This document shows positions 1 to 10,300 of a DNA stretch of 54,397 nt, piece after piece (positions within the stretch are counted from its first letter, which is position 1; every line of letters begins with the position of its first letter). The position numbers were made by a program, and so were the translations under genes. The notes beneath the pieces were generated by a model. That model was not told where the DNA came from. It saw only the letters and a program-made list of their open reading frames with translations, and ran no database searches. The stretch spans positions 1 to 54,397 of the forward strand of contig MGYJ01000070.1 in the NCBI GenBank assembly GCA_001801685.1, given 5' to 3'. Source of the stretch: Gammaproteobacteria bacterium RIFCSPHIGHO2_12_FULL_63_22. GTDB taxonomy: Bacteria > Pseudomonadota > Gammaproteobacteria > Xanthomonadales > Xanthomonadaceae.

Positions 1-111
1 GGCGTGGACATGGCGCCCTTTCCGAACATCGAGCGCATCAACGCGGACTGCCTGGCGCTCGAGGCCTTCGACAAAGCCAGGCCTGAGCTTCAGCCCGACG
101 CTCCGAAGTAG
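1..111 (+). CDS. maiA: Maleylacetoacetate isomerase (zeta-class GST), C-terminal end only
   Basis: The window opens inside a reading frame that ends at a TAG (109-111). The 36 visible residues (GVDMAPFPNIERIN, then CLALEAFDKARPELQPDAPK) match the C-terminal helix region of zeta-class glutathione transferases, where a pattern like P-x-I-x-R-I-N, C-L-x-L-x-A-F and A-R-P-E-x-Q-P-D-A is typical. The enzyme isomerises maleylacetoacetate to fumarylacetoacetate with glutathione in the cytosol. It is the one tyrosine-catabolic step missing from the leftward hpd-hmgA-fahA cluster and faces that cluster tail to tail. The N-terminal thioredoxin domain lies outside the window. Confidence 0.8.
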   Translation, partial: GVDMAPFPNIERINADCLALEAFDKARPELQPDAPK

Positions 112-670
112 CTTCCCGAGAACTCGCTGTCCAGATTTAGCGCGCGTCGCCGGGTCAGGGCATGTTCGTCCGCGTCTTGGAAAAAACGTCCTGTTTTTTA
201 CAAGCCGCCGTTCATTGCGTCCTGCACCACTCGGACGAACATGCCCTGCCCCGACGTCGACCCAATCACGGCCGCACGTTTCAGGCTGAAAGCAAAAGCA
301 CTCGAGCCGCCTCCTCCTGACGGGAAAAAGCCGACGCTTCGCGCTCAATTCGAAGTAGCGCAACATCAAGGGGAGAGCACACGTGGCTCCACCACGTGAC
401 AAGCCGCGCTTGTACAGAGTAAGAACGGCACCGACGAGCCCATCGCGCATCCTCTCTGACCCTGCCATTCGCCGAGACGAAGTGGAAGCCTTGTATGGCT
501 GCCTGGTCGTGAGGACAGCAGGATAGAACTACGGATTGCGTATAGAAGCGGGGGGCGGTGTTTGCTTCGACAAAGTCGCGCGAGGGCCGACAGGCACGAG
601 TGCAGCGACTCGAAGTGAATACCGACCCCTGCCTCGCCGTAACGCGTAACCGCTAGTACGCTAATCCGCC
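112..670. other. Intergenic region maiA-fahA, no convincing gene
   Basis: About 560 bases between two convergent genes. It holds the long hairpin at 145-256 listed separately, and a short dyad CACGTGG/CCACGTG (380-386, 392-398). A GTG-started frame at 383-526 (47 codons) follows a GGGGAGAG that could be a ribosome binding site, but the peptide has no recognisable feature and I do not call it. No clear intrinsic terminator with a T-run is seen for either convergent gene. Confidence 0.5.
145..256. repeat. Long inverted repeat / nested hairpin
   Basis: CAGGGCATGTTCGTCCG (156-172) is perfectly inverted at 232-248, giving a 17-bp stem. The outer sequences CGTCG (145-149) and CGACG (252-256) plus GGG/CCC can extend it with bulges. 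Inside the 59-base loop sits a second symmetric hairpin, AAAAAAC (181-187) and GTTTTTT (193-199). The shape suits a MITE-like or REP-like repeat, a structured RNA, or a two-way terminator between the convergent genes. No flanking target duplication was identified. Confidence 0.55.
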
Positions 671-1666
671 TCAGGGCTTGGAGATCTTCTGCTCGATCGC
701 GCCAAAGATCGATTCGCCGGAACGGGAGAGCATTTCGATGCGCACCGTATCGCCGTACTTCATGAAAGGCGTACTCGGCTTGCCATCGCGAAGGGTCTCG
801 ACCGTGCGCAGTTCCGCGAAGCAGGATGCGCCGAGTGACGTATCCTCGTTGGCGACCGTGCCCGAGCCAACAATAGTGCCGGCCGACAGGGGTCGTGTTT
901 TCGCTGCGTGGGCGATCAACTGCGCGAAATCGAACTGCATGTCCACGCCGGCTTCCGGCGCGCCGAACCAGGCGCCGTTGATGTGCGTGAGCAGCGGCAG
1001 GTGCACCTTGTTGTCCTTCCAGGCGTCGCCGAGTTCGTCGGGCGTCACCAGCACGGGGCTGAGGGCCGAACGCGGCTTGGACTGCAGGAAGCCAAAGCCC
1101 TTGGCCAGTTCGCCGGGAATCAGGTTGCGCAGGGACACGTCGTTGATCAATCCGATCAACTGGATGTGCGACGCAGCCTGGTCCGGCGTTACCGCCATCG
1201 GCACGTCGTCGGTCACCACCACCACTTCAGCTTCCAGGTCGATGCCCTGCGCTTCGTCGGTGACGCGCACCGGGTCGCGTGGGCCGAGGAAGCCGGCACT
1301 CACGCCCTGGTACATCAGCGGGTCGGTGTAGAAACTTTCCGGCACTTCGGCGCCACGCGCCTTGCGTACGCGCGCGACGTGCGGCAGGTAGGCGCTACCA
1401 TCGACGAATTCGTAGGCGCGCGGCAGCGGCGAGGCCAGCGCGGCGAAATCCACCGCAAACACGGGCTCGCCGTTGATGGTTTCCGCCGGGCTGAGGTTCA
1501 GCACTTCGTAGATGGAATTCAATCGCGGCGCGGTCGATTCCCATTCTTCCAGCGCGCGCTGCATCGTCGGCGCGATGCCGGTCGCCTTGACGGCGCGCGA
1601 CAGGTCGCGGGAGACCACGATCAGCGTGCCGTCGCGGCCGCCTTCCTTCAGTGAACCAAGTTTCAT
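671..1666 (-). CDS. fahA: Fumarylacetoacetase
   Basis: Hydrolyses fumarylacetoacetate to fumarate and acetoacetate, the last step of tyrosine/homogentisate breakdown, in the cytosol. The 331-aa product has the bacterial FAH layout: an N-terminal domain (about 1-110) and a FAH catalytic domain with the metal-binding D-L-E-A-E-V stretch, then SLRNLIP and the glycine-rich GTIVGSGTVAN segment near the C-terminus. A longer frame runs upstream to 1720, but it would overlap hmgA by 50 bases. The ATG at 1666 (MKLGSLKEGG) matches the family N-terminus and lies 4 bases past the hmgA stop, so I chose it. It is the third gene of the leftward unit hpd-hmgA-fahA. Confidence 0.93.
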   Translation of the reverse strand: MKLGSLKEGGRDGTLIVVSRDLSRAVKATGIAPTMQRALEEWESTAPRLNSIYEVLNLSPAETINGEPVFAVDFAALASPLPRAYEFVDGSAYLPHVARVRKARGAEVPESFYTDPLMYQGVSAGFLGPRDPVRVTDEAQGIDLEAEVVVVTDDVPMAVTPDQAASHIQLIGLINDVSLRNLIPGELAKGFGFLQSKPRSALSPVLVTPDELGDAWKDNKVHLPLLTHINGAWFGAPEAGVDMQFDFAQLIAHAAKTRPLSAGTIVGSGTVANEDTSLGASCFAELRTVETLRDGKPSTPFMKYGDTVRIEMLSRSGESIFGAIEQKISKP

Positions 1667-1670
1667 CGAA

Positions 1671-2987
1671 TCATCCGTTGAAGTTGCGCTTGAGGCCCTT
1701 CCAGCAATCCTGGTAATCACGCTGGCGATGGATGGAATCCATGGCCTGGCGCGTCGGCTGGATCACCGCGCGGGTTTCGAACATGAAGGCCATCGTACCG
1801 GTGATGACGTCCGGACGGGACAGGTCGGCATTCGAGGCTTTCTCGAAGGTGGCCGCGTCCGGGCCATGGCCGCTCATGCAGTTGTGCAGCGATGCGCCGC
1901 CGGGCACGAAGCCTTCGGCCTTGGCGTCGTACACGCCGTGGATCAGTCCCATGAATTCGCTGGCCACGTTGCGATGGAACCACGGCGGCCGGAACGTGTC
2001 CTGCGCCACCAGCCAGCGCGGCGGGAAGATCGCGAAGTCCAGGTTGGCCGTGCCCGGGGTATCGGAGGCTGACGTGAGCACGGTGAAGATGGACGGATCC
2101 GGATGATCGTAGCTGATCGAGCCGATGGTGTTGAAGCGGCGCAGGTCGTACTTGTACGGCGCGTAGTTGCCATGCCAGCCGACAACATCCAGTGGCGAAT
2201 GACCGATGGCGGCGCGCCACAGGCGACCCTGGAACTTGGCCACGAGTTCGAACTCGCCCTCCACGTCTTCAAAGGCGGCGTGCGGCGTCAGGAAGTCGCG
2301 GGCGTTGGCCAGGCCGTTGGATCCGATCGGACCCAATTCGGGCAGGCGCAGCGCGGCGCCGAAGTTTTCGCAGACATAACCGTGCGCCACATGCGCATCG
2401 TCACCGTGGCCACCGACGCTGTCGGGCAGCTCCACGCGGAAGCGCACGCCACGCGGCAGCACGGCGATTTCCTGCGGCTCGACTTCAATCACGCCCATTT
2501 CCGTCAGCAGGCGCAGCCGCCCCTGCTGCGGCAGCACCAGCATTTCGGCGTCGGCGTTGTAGAAGTAGCGGCCGAGCATCGAACAGTTGGCCGCATAGAC
2601 ATGGATGCCCACGCCGGCCTGCTGCGCAGCGCCGCCGTTTCCGGCGATCGTAAACATTCCTTCGATGAAATCGGTCGGCACCAGCGGCGCCGGCATCGGG
2701 CTCCAGCGCAACTGGTTGGGCGTGGCGGGCATTTCATCAAAGCGGCCGTGGAAGCTGCCCTCTTCCAGCATTTCGAAGGGGCCGTGCATGGCCGCCGGAC
2801 GGATGCGATAGAGCCAGCTGCGCCGATTCTGGTGCCGCGGCGCGGTGAAGGCCGTGCCGGACAGTTGCTCGGCATACAACCCGTGCGCCACGCGCTGCGG
2901 GGAGTTGCGGCCTTCCGGCAAGGTTCCGGGCAATGCTTCGGTAGCGAATTCGTTGCCAAAACCCGACTGGTAGCCGCGCGTTTCCAT
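1671..2987 (-). CDS. hmgA: Homogentisate 1,2-dioxygenase
   Basis: Fe(II) enzyme that opens the homogentisate ring to maleylacetoacetate. The 438-aa product begins [21 protein letters not shown], the family N-terminus. Near the C-terminus are the metal-ligand segments [18 protein letters not shown] and [15 protein letters not shown]. The start is uncertain: an in-frame GTG (3020) overlapping the hpd stop and an ATG at 3017 would add 10-11 residues ([11 protein letters not shown]). The ATG at 2987 was preferred because an AGGGG precedes it at good spacing and the family usually has few residues before Y-x-S-G-F-G-N. It is coupled to hpd upstream and fahA downstream. Loss of this gene typically leads to pyomelanin. 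Confidence 0.93.
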   Translation of the reverse strand: METRGYQSGFGNEFATEALPGTLPEGRNSPQRVAHGLYAEQLSGTAFTAPRHQNRRSWLYRIRPAAMHGPFEMLEEGSFHGRFDEMPATPNQLRWSPMPAPLVPTDFIEGMFTIAGNGGAAQQAGVGIHVYAANCSMLGRYFYNADAEMLVLPQQGRLRLLTEMGVIEVEPQEIAVLPRGVRFRVELPDSVGGHGDDAHVAHGYVCENFGAALRLPELGPIGSNGLANARDFLTPHAAFEDVEGEFELVAKFQGRLWRAAIGHSPLDVVGWHGNYAPYKYDLRRFNTIGSISYDHPDPSIFTVLTSASDTPGTANLDFAIFPPRWLVAQDTFRPPWFHRNVASEFMGLIHGVYDAKAEGFVPGGASLHNCMSGHGPDAATFEKASNADLSRPDVITGTMAFMFETRAVIQPTRQAMDSIHRQRDYQDCWKGLKRNFNG

Positions 2988-3016
2988 CGCGTGCCCCTGC
3001 ATCACGCGCCCCGGCA

Positions 3017-4114
3017 TCACAGCACCCCGCGACGCATCTGGTCGCGTTCGATACTCTCGAACAGGGCCTGGAAGTTTCCTTCGCCGAAACCTTCATTGCC
3101 CTTGCGCTGGATGATCTCGAAGAAGATCGGGCCGACCGCGTTCTGGGTGAAGATCTGCAGCAGCTTGCGCTGCTTGGTTTCCAGGTCTGCGTCGATCAGG
3201 ATCTTGTTCTTGCGCAGGCGCGGCACGTCTTCGCCATGATTCGGCACGCGTTCATCGATCACGTCGAAATAGGTCGTGGGCGTATCCAGGAATTCCACGC
3301 CGGACGCGCGCATCGCTTCCACCGTGCCGTAGATGTCGTCGGTGAAGCAGGCAATGTGCTGGATGCCCTCGCCCTGGTAGGCGTTGAGGTATTCGTTGAT
3401 CTGCGATTTCGGGTCGTTGGATTCGTTCAAGGGGATGCGCACGACGCCATCCGGCGCGGTCATCGCCTTGGACACCAGGCCGGTCTTGACGCCCTTGATG
3501 TCGAAGTAGCGGATCTCGCGGAAGTTGAACAGACGCTCGTAATAGTCCGACCACTTCTGCATGTTGCCGAAGTAAAGATTGTGGGTGAGGTGGTCGATGA
3601 AGGTCAGGCCGAAGCCGACCGGGTTGGCGTCGGCGCCCGGAATCGGCAGGTAATCGCCGTCGAAGATGCTGCCCTTGTCGCCGTAGCGGTCCACGAGGTA
3701 CAGCATGCAATCGCCGATGCCTTTCACGACCGGCGCATTCACGGCCTTGCTGGCTTCCTTGTCGGTGATCTGCTCGCCGCCATTGGATACGACCGTGGCC
3801 AGCACTTCAGCCGCGGGCCGCTGGAAACGGATCGCGAATCCGCAGGCGCAGGGGCCGTGCGCGCGGGCGAAATCGGCCGCGAAGCTATCCGGGTCTTCAT
3901 TGACGACGAAATTGACGCCGCCCTGGCGGAACACGGTGATGGCACGCGACTTGTGCCGCAGCACCGCGCTGAAGCCCATGCGACGGAACAGTGCGTGCAG
4001 GGCTTCGCGGCTGGCGGCATCCGGGGCGGCGAATTCAACGAATTCGAAGCCGTCGATGCCCATCGGGTTGGCGAAGGTGGTCGGCTGCATGCCGAGATTG
4101 GGTTGCGCGCTCAT
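3017..4114 (-). CDS. hpd: 4-hydroxyphenylpyruvate dioxygenase
   Basis: Converts 4-hydroxyphenylpyruvate to homogentisate with Fe(II) and O2. The 365-aa protein has two VOC-type halves. The facial triad is visible as H in [15 protein letters not shown] in [13 protein letters not shown] and E in [18 protein letters not shown], and the C-terminal [10 protein letters not shown] helix is present. The ATG at 4114 follows AGGAG. It is the first gene of the hpd-hmgA-fahA transcript; its TGA overlaps a possible GTG start of hmgA. Its promoter contains a TATAAT (4158-4153 on this strand) and a MarR-type palindrome, so repression by the divergent regulator is likely. Confidence 0.95.
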   Translation of the reverse strand: MSAQPNLGMQPTTFANPMGIDGFEFVEFAAPDAASREALHALFRRMGFSAVLRHKSRAITVFRQGGVNFVVNEDPDSFAADFARAHGPCACGFAIRFQRPAAEVLATVVSNGGEQITDKEASKAVNAPVVKGIGDCMLYLVDRYGDKGSIFDGDYLPIPGADANPVGFGLTFIDHLTHNLYFGNMQKWSDYYERLFNFREIRYFDIKGVKTGLVSKAMTAPDGVVRIPLNESNDPKSQINEYLNAYQGEGIQHIACFTDDIYGTVEAMRASGVEFLDTPTTYFDVIDERVPNHGEDVPRLRKNKILIDADLETKQRKLLQIFTQNAVGPIFFEIIQRKGNEGFGEGNFQALFESIERDQMRRGVL

Positions 4115-4152
4115 GGGTGGCTCCTGGATCGGGGCTTGCGGTACGGTGCGCG

Positions 4153-4183
4153 ATTATATAGTTTCATATGAAACCAATGGCAA
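4153..4183 (-). promoter_or_regulatory. hpd promoter with MarR-type palindromic operator
   Basis: GTTTCATATGAAAC (4161-4174) is a perfect 14-bp palindrome in the divergent hpd/marR intergenic region. Reading leftward, TTGCCA (4183-4178) and a consensus TATAAT (4158-4153) form a candidate -35/-10 pair with a 19-bp spacer, and the palindrome fills most of that spacer. A protein bound there should block hpd transcription. Operator assignment is inferred from position, symmetry and the adjacent MarR gene. Confidence 0.65.
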
Positions 4184-4204
4184 GTATTCGTCCCGGATGA
4201 ACCG

Positions 4205-4675
4205 ATGAGCAACAAGTCCCACCCCGACCATGCCGTGCTGGAACTGGACCGGTTCCTGCCCTACCGCCTGTCGGTGCTGTCCAACCGCATCAGCCAGGAC
4301 ATCGCGGCGCTGTACGGCGAGCGCTTCGCCCTGAACGTGACGGAATGGCGGATCCTGGCGGTGCTGGGCCGTTATCCGGACCTGTCGGCGACCGAAGTGG
4401 CCGAGCGCACCGCGATGGACAAGGTCGCGGTGAGCCGCGCCGTCACGTCCCTGCTGGGAAGCGGCCGTTTGAAACGACGTTTGCATGGCGATGACCGCCG
4501 GCGCTCGGTGCTGCAGCTGTCGGCCAAGGGTTACCGGGTGTACGACGAGGTGGCGCCCCTGGCGCTGGAATACGAACGCCGCCTGATGGACGGACTGCTG
4601 CCGGATGAGCGCTCGGCGCTTGATCGACTGCTGACGCGCATGGAAGAACGCGAGCGCGCCACGCGCGACGGTTGA
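4205..4675 (+). CDS. MarR-family transcriptional regulator, probable hpd-hmgA-fahA repressor
   Basis: The 156-aa protein has the MarR winged-helix layout: N-terminal dimerisation helix (YRLSVLSNRISQDIA), HTH (LSATEVAERTAMDKVAVSRAVTSLL, about 62-86), wing (RRLHGDDRRRSVLQLS) and a C-terminal dimerisation helix. The D-x-R-R-x wing motif is typical. It is transcribed away from hpd, with a perfect 14-bp palindrome between the two genes. In other proteobacteria regulators next to homogentisate genes respond to homogentisate or a related acid, so that ligand is plausible here but not shown. The ATG at 4205 lies close behind GGATGAACCG, so the ribosome site is weak. Confidence 0.85.
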   Translation: MSNKSHPDHAVLELDRFLPYRLSVLSNRISQDIAALYGERFALNVTEWRILAVLGRYPDLSATEVAERTAMDKVAVSRAVTSLLGSGRLKRRLHGDDRRRSVLQLSAKGYRVYDEVAPLALEYERRLMDGLLPDERSALDRLLTRMEERERATRDG

Positions 4676-4710
4676 TCACGCCAGGCCTGTCCAGGGCCGG
4701 CATAGCCAGC

Positions 4711-4742
4711 GGAAAAGAAAACGGCGACCCGAAGGTCGCCGT
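4711..4742 (-). terminator. Intrinsic terminator of the POT transporter gene
   Basis: ACGGCGACC (4721-4729) and GGTCGCCGT (4734-4742) form a 9-bp GC-rich stem with a 4-base loop. On the minus strand the stem is followed by TTTTCTTTTCC. It lies about 40 bases past the transporter stop. Its stem could also slow rightward transcription from the marR gene. Confidence 0.75.
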
Positions 4743-4780
4743 CCAAACTGGAACAAGAGCATCGCTATCGAAGCTGCGCG

Positions 4781-6289
4781 TTATTTGACGCCGTGCATCA
4801 GCTTCTGGATCAGCGGGGCGATCAGGAACAGCAGCACGCCGCCGCCCAGCAACACCCAGAAGCCGAAGGTGTAACCCTCGAGTGCCGAGGCCGCGGTCAT
4901 GCCGGTCTCGCCGCTGACTTCGCTGGCGAAGATGCCGGACAGGTTGTTGCCGATGCCGGTGGACAGGAACCAGCCGCCCATGCCCAGTCCGACCAGGCGC
5001 AAAGGGGCCAGCTTGGTCACCATGGACAGGCCGATGGGCGACAGGCACAGCTCGCCGATGGACTGGATCACGTAGACCGCGAACAGGGTCCAGAACGGGA
5101 TCTGGCCAGCATCGTTGAGCATGCTGCCCAGCGCGACCATCAGCAGCAGGAAGGCCAGGCCGTTGAAGATAAGGCCCAGGCCGAACTTGCGCGGGATGCT
5201 CGGGTTGGCGCGGCCGAGCCGGATCCACAGCCAGGCCATGATCGGCGCGAAAGCGATGATCGCGATCGAGTTGACCGACTGGAACCAGCCAACCGGGAAG
5301 GCAAAGCCGAACACGTTCTTGTCGACGATCTTGTCGGCCAGGAAGGTGAAGGAACTGCCTGCCTGTTCGAAGAACATCCAGAACAGGATGTTGAATACGA
5401 AGATGATCAGCATGGCGATCGCACGGTCGCGGGCCACGGCGCCATCGCGGAAGCCCTCGATCATGATCATCGCGCACAGCAGCACGAACATCGGGAACAG
5501 GACGTAGTACTGCAGGCTCTTGGCGTTGATCGACAGCAGGAAGTAGATCAGCGGGATCGACAGCAACGCGCCGACCAACACGTACAGCACCTTCGCCTTC
5601 GAGTCGGACTCCACCGGCGGACGGCCAACCGTGCCGAGTTGGGCGCGACCAAACCAGAACCAGACCAGGCTGATCAGCATGCCGATGCCTGCGGTCAGGA
5701 ACACGACCTTGTAGGCAGGCATGTCGGGCGAACCGCCGAACATGCGCTCGGCCATGATGCCGGTCAGGATGGGCGCGATGAAGGCGCCGGCATTGATGCC
5801 CATGTAGAAGATCGTGAAGCCGGAGTCGCGACGCTCGTCGCCCTGCGTGTAAAGCTTGCCGACCATGGTCGAGATGTTGGGCTTGAACAAGCCATTGCCG
5901 GCGATGATGGTGGCGAGGCCGAACTTGAATACTTCCTCGTTCGGCATCGTGATCATGAACAGGCCGGCCGCCATGATGACCGCGCCGAGCAGGATGGATC
6001 GTTGGTAGCCCAGGACCTTGTCGGCGACGTAACCGCCGAAGATGGCTGCGGCATAAACCAGCGCGAGGTAGGCGCCATAGATCAGGTTGGCCGACTGCTC
6101 GCCGGTCGCGGAGCCAGCATGGAACTGCGCAACGATGTACAGCACCAGCGCCCAACGGATTCCGTAGAACGCGAAGCGCTCCCAGAATTCTGTCATGAAC
6201 AACATCCAGAGCGGGGCTGGATGGCCCATCACTTGCTTGAATTCTGGAATCGCGACCTCGGATCGAGGCGTGTCTGCAGCACCGCTCAT
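4781..6289 (-). CDS. POT/PTR2 family proton-coupled di/tripeptide transporter
   Basis: A 502-aa inner-membrane protein with many hydrophobic segments, of the size of bacterial DtpT/POT transporters (about 14 helices). FWERFAFYGIRWALVLYI in helix 1 carries the family E-x-x-E-R/F-x-Y-G-like proton/peptide motif, and FGGYVADKVLGYQRSILLG is the PTR2 signature loop. The ATG at 6289 follows GGGAGAAG. The frame opens further upstream, but those residues are unlike the family. A T-tailed hairpin follows the stop. It likely imports short peptides and so supplies amino acids to the flanking catabolic genes. Confidence 0.9.
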   Translation of the reverse strand: MSGAADTPRSEVAIPEFKQVMGHPAPLWMLFMTEFWERFAFYGIRWALVLYIVAQFHAGSATGEQSANLIYGAYLALVYAAAIFGGYVADKVLGYQRSILLGAVIMAAGLFMITMPNEEVFKFGLATIIAGNGLFKPNISTMVGKLYTQGDERRDSGFTIFYMGINAGAFIAPILTGIMAERMFGGSPDMPAYKVVFLTAGIGMLISLVWFWFGRAQLGTVGRPPVESDSKAKVLYVLVGALLSIPLIYFLLSINAKSLQYYVLFPMFVLLCAMIMIEGFRDGAVARDRAIAMLIIFVFNILFWMFFEQAGSSFTFLADKIVDKNVFGFAFPVGWFQSVNSIAIIAFAPIMAWLWIRLGRANPSIPRKFGLGLIFNGLAFLLLMVALGSMLNDAGQIPFWTLFAVYVIQSIGELCLSPIGLSMVTKLAPLRLVGLGMGGWFLSTGIGNNLSGIFASEVSGETGMTAASALEGYTFGFWVLLGGGVLLFLIAPLIQKLMHGVK

Positions 6290-6374
6290 GCGGCTTCTCC
6301 CTAGGTATTGACCCGCAAGATGTAACCGCAACCGGGCCGCCCGTCAAACATAAATGCCATGCTGCGTCGCAGCA

Positions 6375-7235
6375 TCAGCCTTTGGCGATCAGTACGGTGC
6401 GCACGTCGAGCAACTCCGGGAAGAAGGTCAACTCCAGGGCCTGCTTGAGGAAACCCACGCCCGAGCTGCCACCGGTGCCGCGCCGGAAACCGATGATGCG
6501 TTCGACCGTCTTCATGTGCCTGAACCGCCACAGCTGGAAGCTCTGTTCGATATCCAGCAATTGCTCGCACAGGGCGTAGGCCTCCCAGTTCGAGTCGATG
6601 TCTTCGTAGATGGCCTGGAAAACAGGAATCAACCGGTCGTCGCGCGCATGCGGAACGGTCCAGTCGCGCTGCACGCGATCAGCCGGGATCGCATGGCCGC
6701 GACGATGCAGGTAGCGCAGGAATTCGTCGTACAGCGAAGGCGACTCGAGCGTGCGAACCAGATCGGCCTGCGCTTCCGGGTCGTGTGCGAACACTGCCAC
6801 CATGTCCGCGTTCTTGTTGCCCAGCAGGAATTCGATCAGGCGGTATTGCAGGGACTGGAAGCCCGAGGCCGGACCGAGCACATGGCGAAATTCCAGATAC
6901 TCGTTCGGCGTCAGCGTTTCGAGCACGCCCCATTGTTCGAACAGCTGGCGCTGCACCTGCTTCACGCGCGCCAGTATTTTTTGAGTTGGCGCCAGTTCGT
7001 CGGCCTGCAGGTGCGCGAGGGCGGCACGCAATTCGTGGATCACCAGCTTCATCCACAACTCGGCCACCTGGTGCTGCACGATGAAAAGCAACTCATCGTG
7101 GTGCTGCGGATTCGACAGCGGGCGCTGCGCGGACAACAAGGTATCGAGCTGCAGGTAGCCGCCGTAGCTCAGCCGTTCGCCGAGATCGGTGGTGATGCCC
7201 TCTTCAAGGGGGCGCTGGTTCGGGGGCTGGGTCAT
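6375..7235 (-). CDS. kynA: Tryptophan 2,3-dioxygenase
   Basis: Heme enzyme that oxidises L-tryptophan to N-formylkynurenine, the first step of the kynurenine pathway. The 286-aa helical protein contains the hallmark [25 protein letters not shown] (heme/substrate pocket), [15 protein letters not shown], and near the C-terminus [23 protein letters not shown]. Length and sequence fit the tetrameric bacterial enzymes described from Xanthomonas. The ATG at 7235 ([13 protein letters not shown]) was chosen over the upstream extension. No clear Shine-Dalgarno sequence precedes it. No kynurenine formamidase or kynureninase is visible nearby, so later steps must be encoded elsewhere. Confidence 0.93.
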   Translation of the reverse strand: MTQPPNQRPLEEGITTDLGERLSYGGYLQLDTLLSAQRPLSNPQHHDELLFIVQHQVAELWMKLVIHELRAALAHLQADELAPTQKILARVKQVQRQLFEQWGVLETLTPNEYLEFRHVLGPASGFQSLQYRLIEFLLGNKNADMVAVFAHDPEAQADLVRTLESPSLYDEFLRYLHRRGHAIPADRVQRDWTVPHARDDRLIPVFQAIYEDIDSNWEAYALCEQLLDIEQSFQLWRFRHMKTVERIIGFRRGTGGSSGVGFLKQALELTFFPELLDVRTVLIAKG

Positions 7236-7399
7236 GGAGGTGGCAAAAATAATTGACGGGACGATCAAAGGGTAACGTATTGTGCGCCGCCACCGCCCCG
7301 CAATCGACAGATTGTCATGGAAACGTCGCGGGGCCTCGCATACCATGGCCCGTCATTTTGGGCGGCCCGCTTGGCCGCTCACTCACCGGGGGAGTTTCC

Positions 7400-10300
7400 A
7401 TGCGCCATCAGCGACGTCTGTCGTGGTTCGTCTGTGCCTTGTCCGTTTTGCTGGCCCTGCCCCTGCAGGCGCAGGTGCTCATCAGCCAGGTTTACGGCGG
7501 TGGCGGCAACTCTGGTGCGCAATACAAGAACGACTTCATCGAACTCTTCAACGCCGGCTCCAGCGCGGTGGACCTGAGCGGATGGTCGGTGCAATACGCA
7601 TCGTCTGCGGGCACGACCTGGGCCGTGACGCCGGTATCGGGCACGCTGCAACCGGGCCAGTACCTGCTGGTGCAGGAAGCCGCCGGAAGCAACACGCTGG
7701 CGACGCCGCTGCCGACGCCGGACAACACCGGCACCATCTCGATGTCCGGCACCGCCGGCAAGGTCGCGCTGCACAACGCGATCACCGCGCTGTCCGGCGC
7801 CTGTCCCGTTGCGCAGAATTTCGTGGCTTACGGCGGAGCCAACTGCCCGACGCCGACCGCAACCCTGTCCAACACCACGGCCGCCTTGCGCAAGACCAAC
7901 GGCTGCACCAACACCAATACCAATAGCGCCGATTTTTCGGCGCTCGCACCTGCCCCGCGCAACCGCGGTACGACCTTCAATCCCTGCGACGGCGGCGGTT
8001 TGCCCACCGATCCGACGGCCAGCGCATCGGTCACGCCTTCGAGCGTGCAGGCCGGTGATTCAGTGCTGCTGCGCGTAACCGTGGCGCCGGGCCAGAACCC
8101 GCTTTCCACCGGCATCGTGGTCATCGCCAACCTCAGCCCGATCGGCGGCTCCGCTGCCCAGGCACTGTTCAACGACGGCAGCAATGGCGACAGCGTCGCT
8201 GGCGACAATATCTACAGCTACTCGGCCACCGTGGACGCTGCGACCGCTCCGGGCCCGAAGGTCATCGGTATCGGCGTCGGTGACGACCAGCTGCGCAGTG
8301 CGTCGCTCACCGCGTCCATGTCGGTCGTGCCCTTCCTGACGATCAACCAGTTGCAGGGCAACGGCCTGCTGTCCCCGTACAACGGCCAGAGCGTGATCGT
8401 CGAAGGCATCGTCACGGCGCGCAAGAGCAATGGTTTCTTCCTGCAGACCGCCGATGGCGAAGAGGACGCTTCTGCAGCCACGTCGGAAGGCTTGCTCGTC
8501 TTCACCGGCAGCGCGCCTTCCGCCACCGCAAGCGTTGGCAATCGCGTTCGCGTGCTTGGCCTGGTTGCGGAATTCAAGTCGAGCAGCAATCCGCACCAGC
8601 TTACCGTCACCGAGATCACCGGCCCGAGCCTGACCCTGGTCAGCACGGGCAATGCATTGCCTGCTGCGAAGGAAATCACGCTGGCCCTGGCCAATCCGTC
8701 CAATCCGGTTGATGCGATGGAGCGCCTTGAAGGCATGCGCGTCAGCGTCGCGAGCTTGAACGTGGTCGCCCCGGTCGGCGCATTCATCACCGAGTCGAGC
8801 GCGGTTTCTCCGTCGAGCGGCGTGTTCTTCGGCGTGTTGCCGGGCGTGGCGCGTCCGTTCCGCGAACCCGGCGTCGGCGCGCTCGACACCACCGTGTTCC
8901 CGGGCGGCGTCAATCCGCCGGTGTTCGACACCAACCCCGAACGCATCCGCATCCAGAGCACCGGCCAGTCCGGTGCCACGGCGCTGGGCGCGGACGTGGG
9001 CGACGTTATCAACGGCCTGGTCGGCGTGCTTGATTACAGCAACGCCAACTACAGCCTGCTGCCCGATCCATCGGCTTCCATCTCGGTGGTCGCAGGCGCA
9101 ACGCCCACGCCCGTGTCGGTAAGGAAGACCAGCGAGATCACCATCGGTGGCTTCAACCTGCAGCGCTTCTTCGACGAGACGAATGCGCCCAGCGTCAGCG
9201 ATCCGGTGCTGACGCCGACGGCCCTGGCCAATCGCCTGAAGAAGACCGCCAACGCGATCTGCGGCTACGTGCGCGCGCCCGACATCCTGGGCGTGATCGA
9301 AGTCGAGAACCTCGACATCCTGCAGCGCCTCGCCGCCGGCATCAACGCGGGCAATACGCAGGACCCGGGCAGCTGCGAAAGCAATCCGCAGTACGCGGCC
9401 TACCTCGAGGAAGGCAATGACGTGGGCGGCATCGACGTCGGCTTCCTGATCACCGGCGTGGAAGTCGCGCCGGGCGTACCGCGCGTGCAGGTCCTGGAGA
9501 TCATCCAGGAAGGCAAGGCCGCCACGCTGGCCAATCCAAACGGCACCACCAGCCTGCTCAACGACCGTCCGTCGCTGACGCTGCGTGCGCGCATCAACCA
9601 GGCCAATGGCGCGCATTACGATGTCATCGTCATCAACAGCCACCTGCGTTCGCTCACCGACGTCAGCTCCACCGACCCGGGCAGCGACGGCTGGGCCACC
9701 GACGGCGCCCGTGTCCGCGCCAAGCGCGCGGCGCAGGCGAAGTACCTGGCCGACCTCGTGCATGCACGCCAGCTGGCCAACCCGGGCGAGCGCATCGTGT
9801 TGCTCGGCGACTTCAACGCGTTTGAATTCAACGACGGCTACACCGATTCGATGGGCATCATCACCGGCCGCGAAGCCGGGCCGACCGAAGTGCTGAACCA
9901 TGTGGACAGCCCGATCACCACGCCGCTGACCAACATGGCTGAGCTGTCGCCGGAAGCCGATCGTTATTCCTTCAGCTTCGATGGCAACGCGCAGTCGCTC
10001 GACCACATGGTCGTCAACCAGGCGCTGCTCGATTCCACCACCGGCGTGCGCGCCGAGCATGCGCGCATCAATGCCGACTTCGGTGAAGACAACTACGGCG
10101 ACTTCACGGTGCCGGTGCGCGTGTCCGACCATGACCCGGTGGTGCTGTTCCTCGATGAGGCCGCGTTCGCCACGGCCGACCTCGCGGCAACGGTGGTCGC
10201 CACGAACTCGTCCGTCGTCATCGGCCAGAACGTCGGCTTCGGCGTGGGCGTGGCCAACGGCGGTCCGGATGCCGCCGCCCCGGTGTCGCTGGAACTGCGC

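Noticed and set aside
383-526. GTG-started 47-codon frame after GGGGAGAG
   Set aside because: No signal, domain or conserved pattern; a chance ribosome-like site in a structured intergenic region cannot be excluded.
4443-6347. A 634-codon leftward frame over the POT transporter
   Set aside because: Arg/His/Pro-rich; the transporter in another frame of the same strand has all helices and the PTR2 signature.
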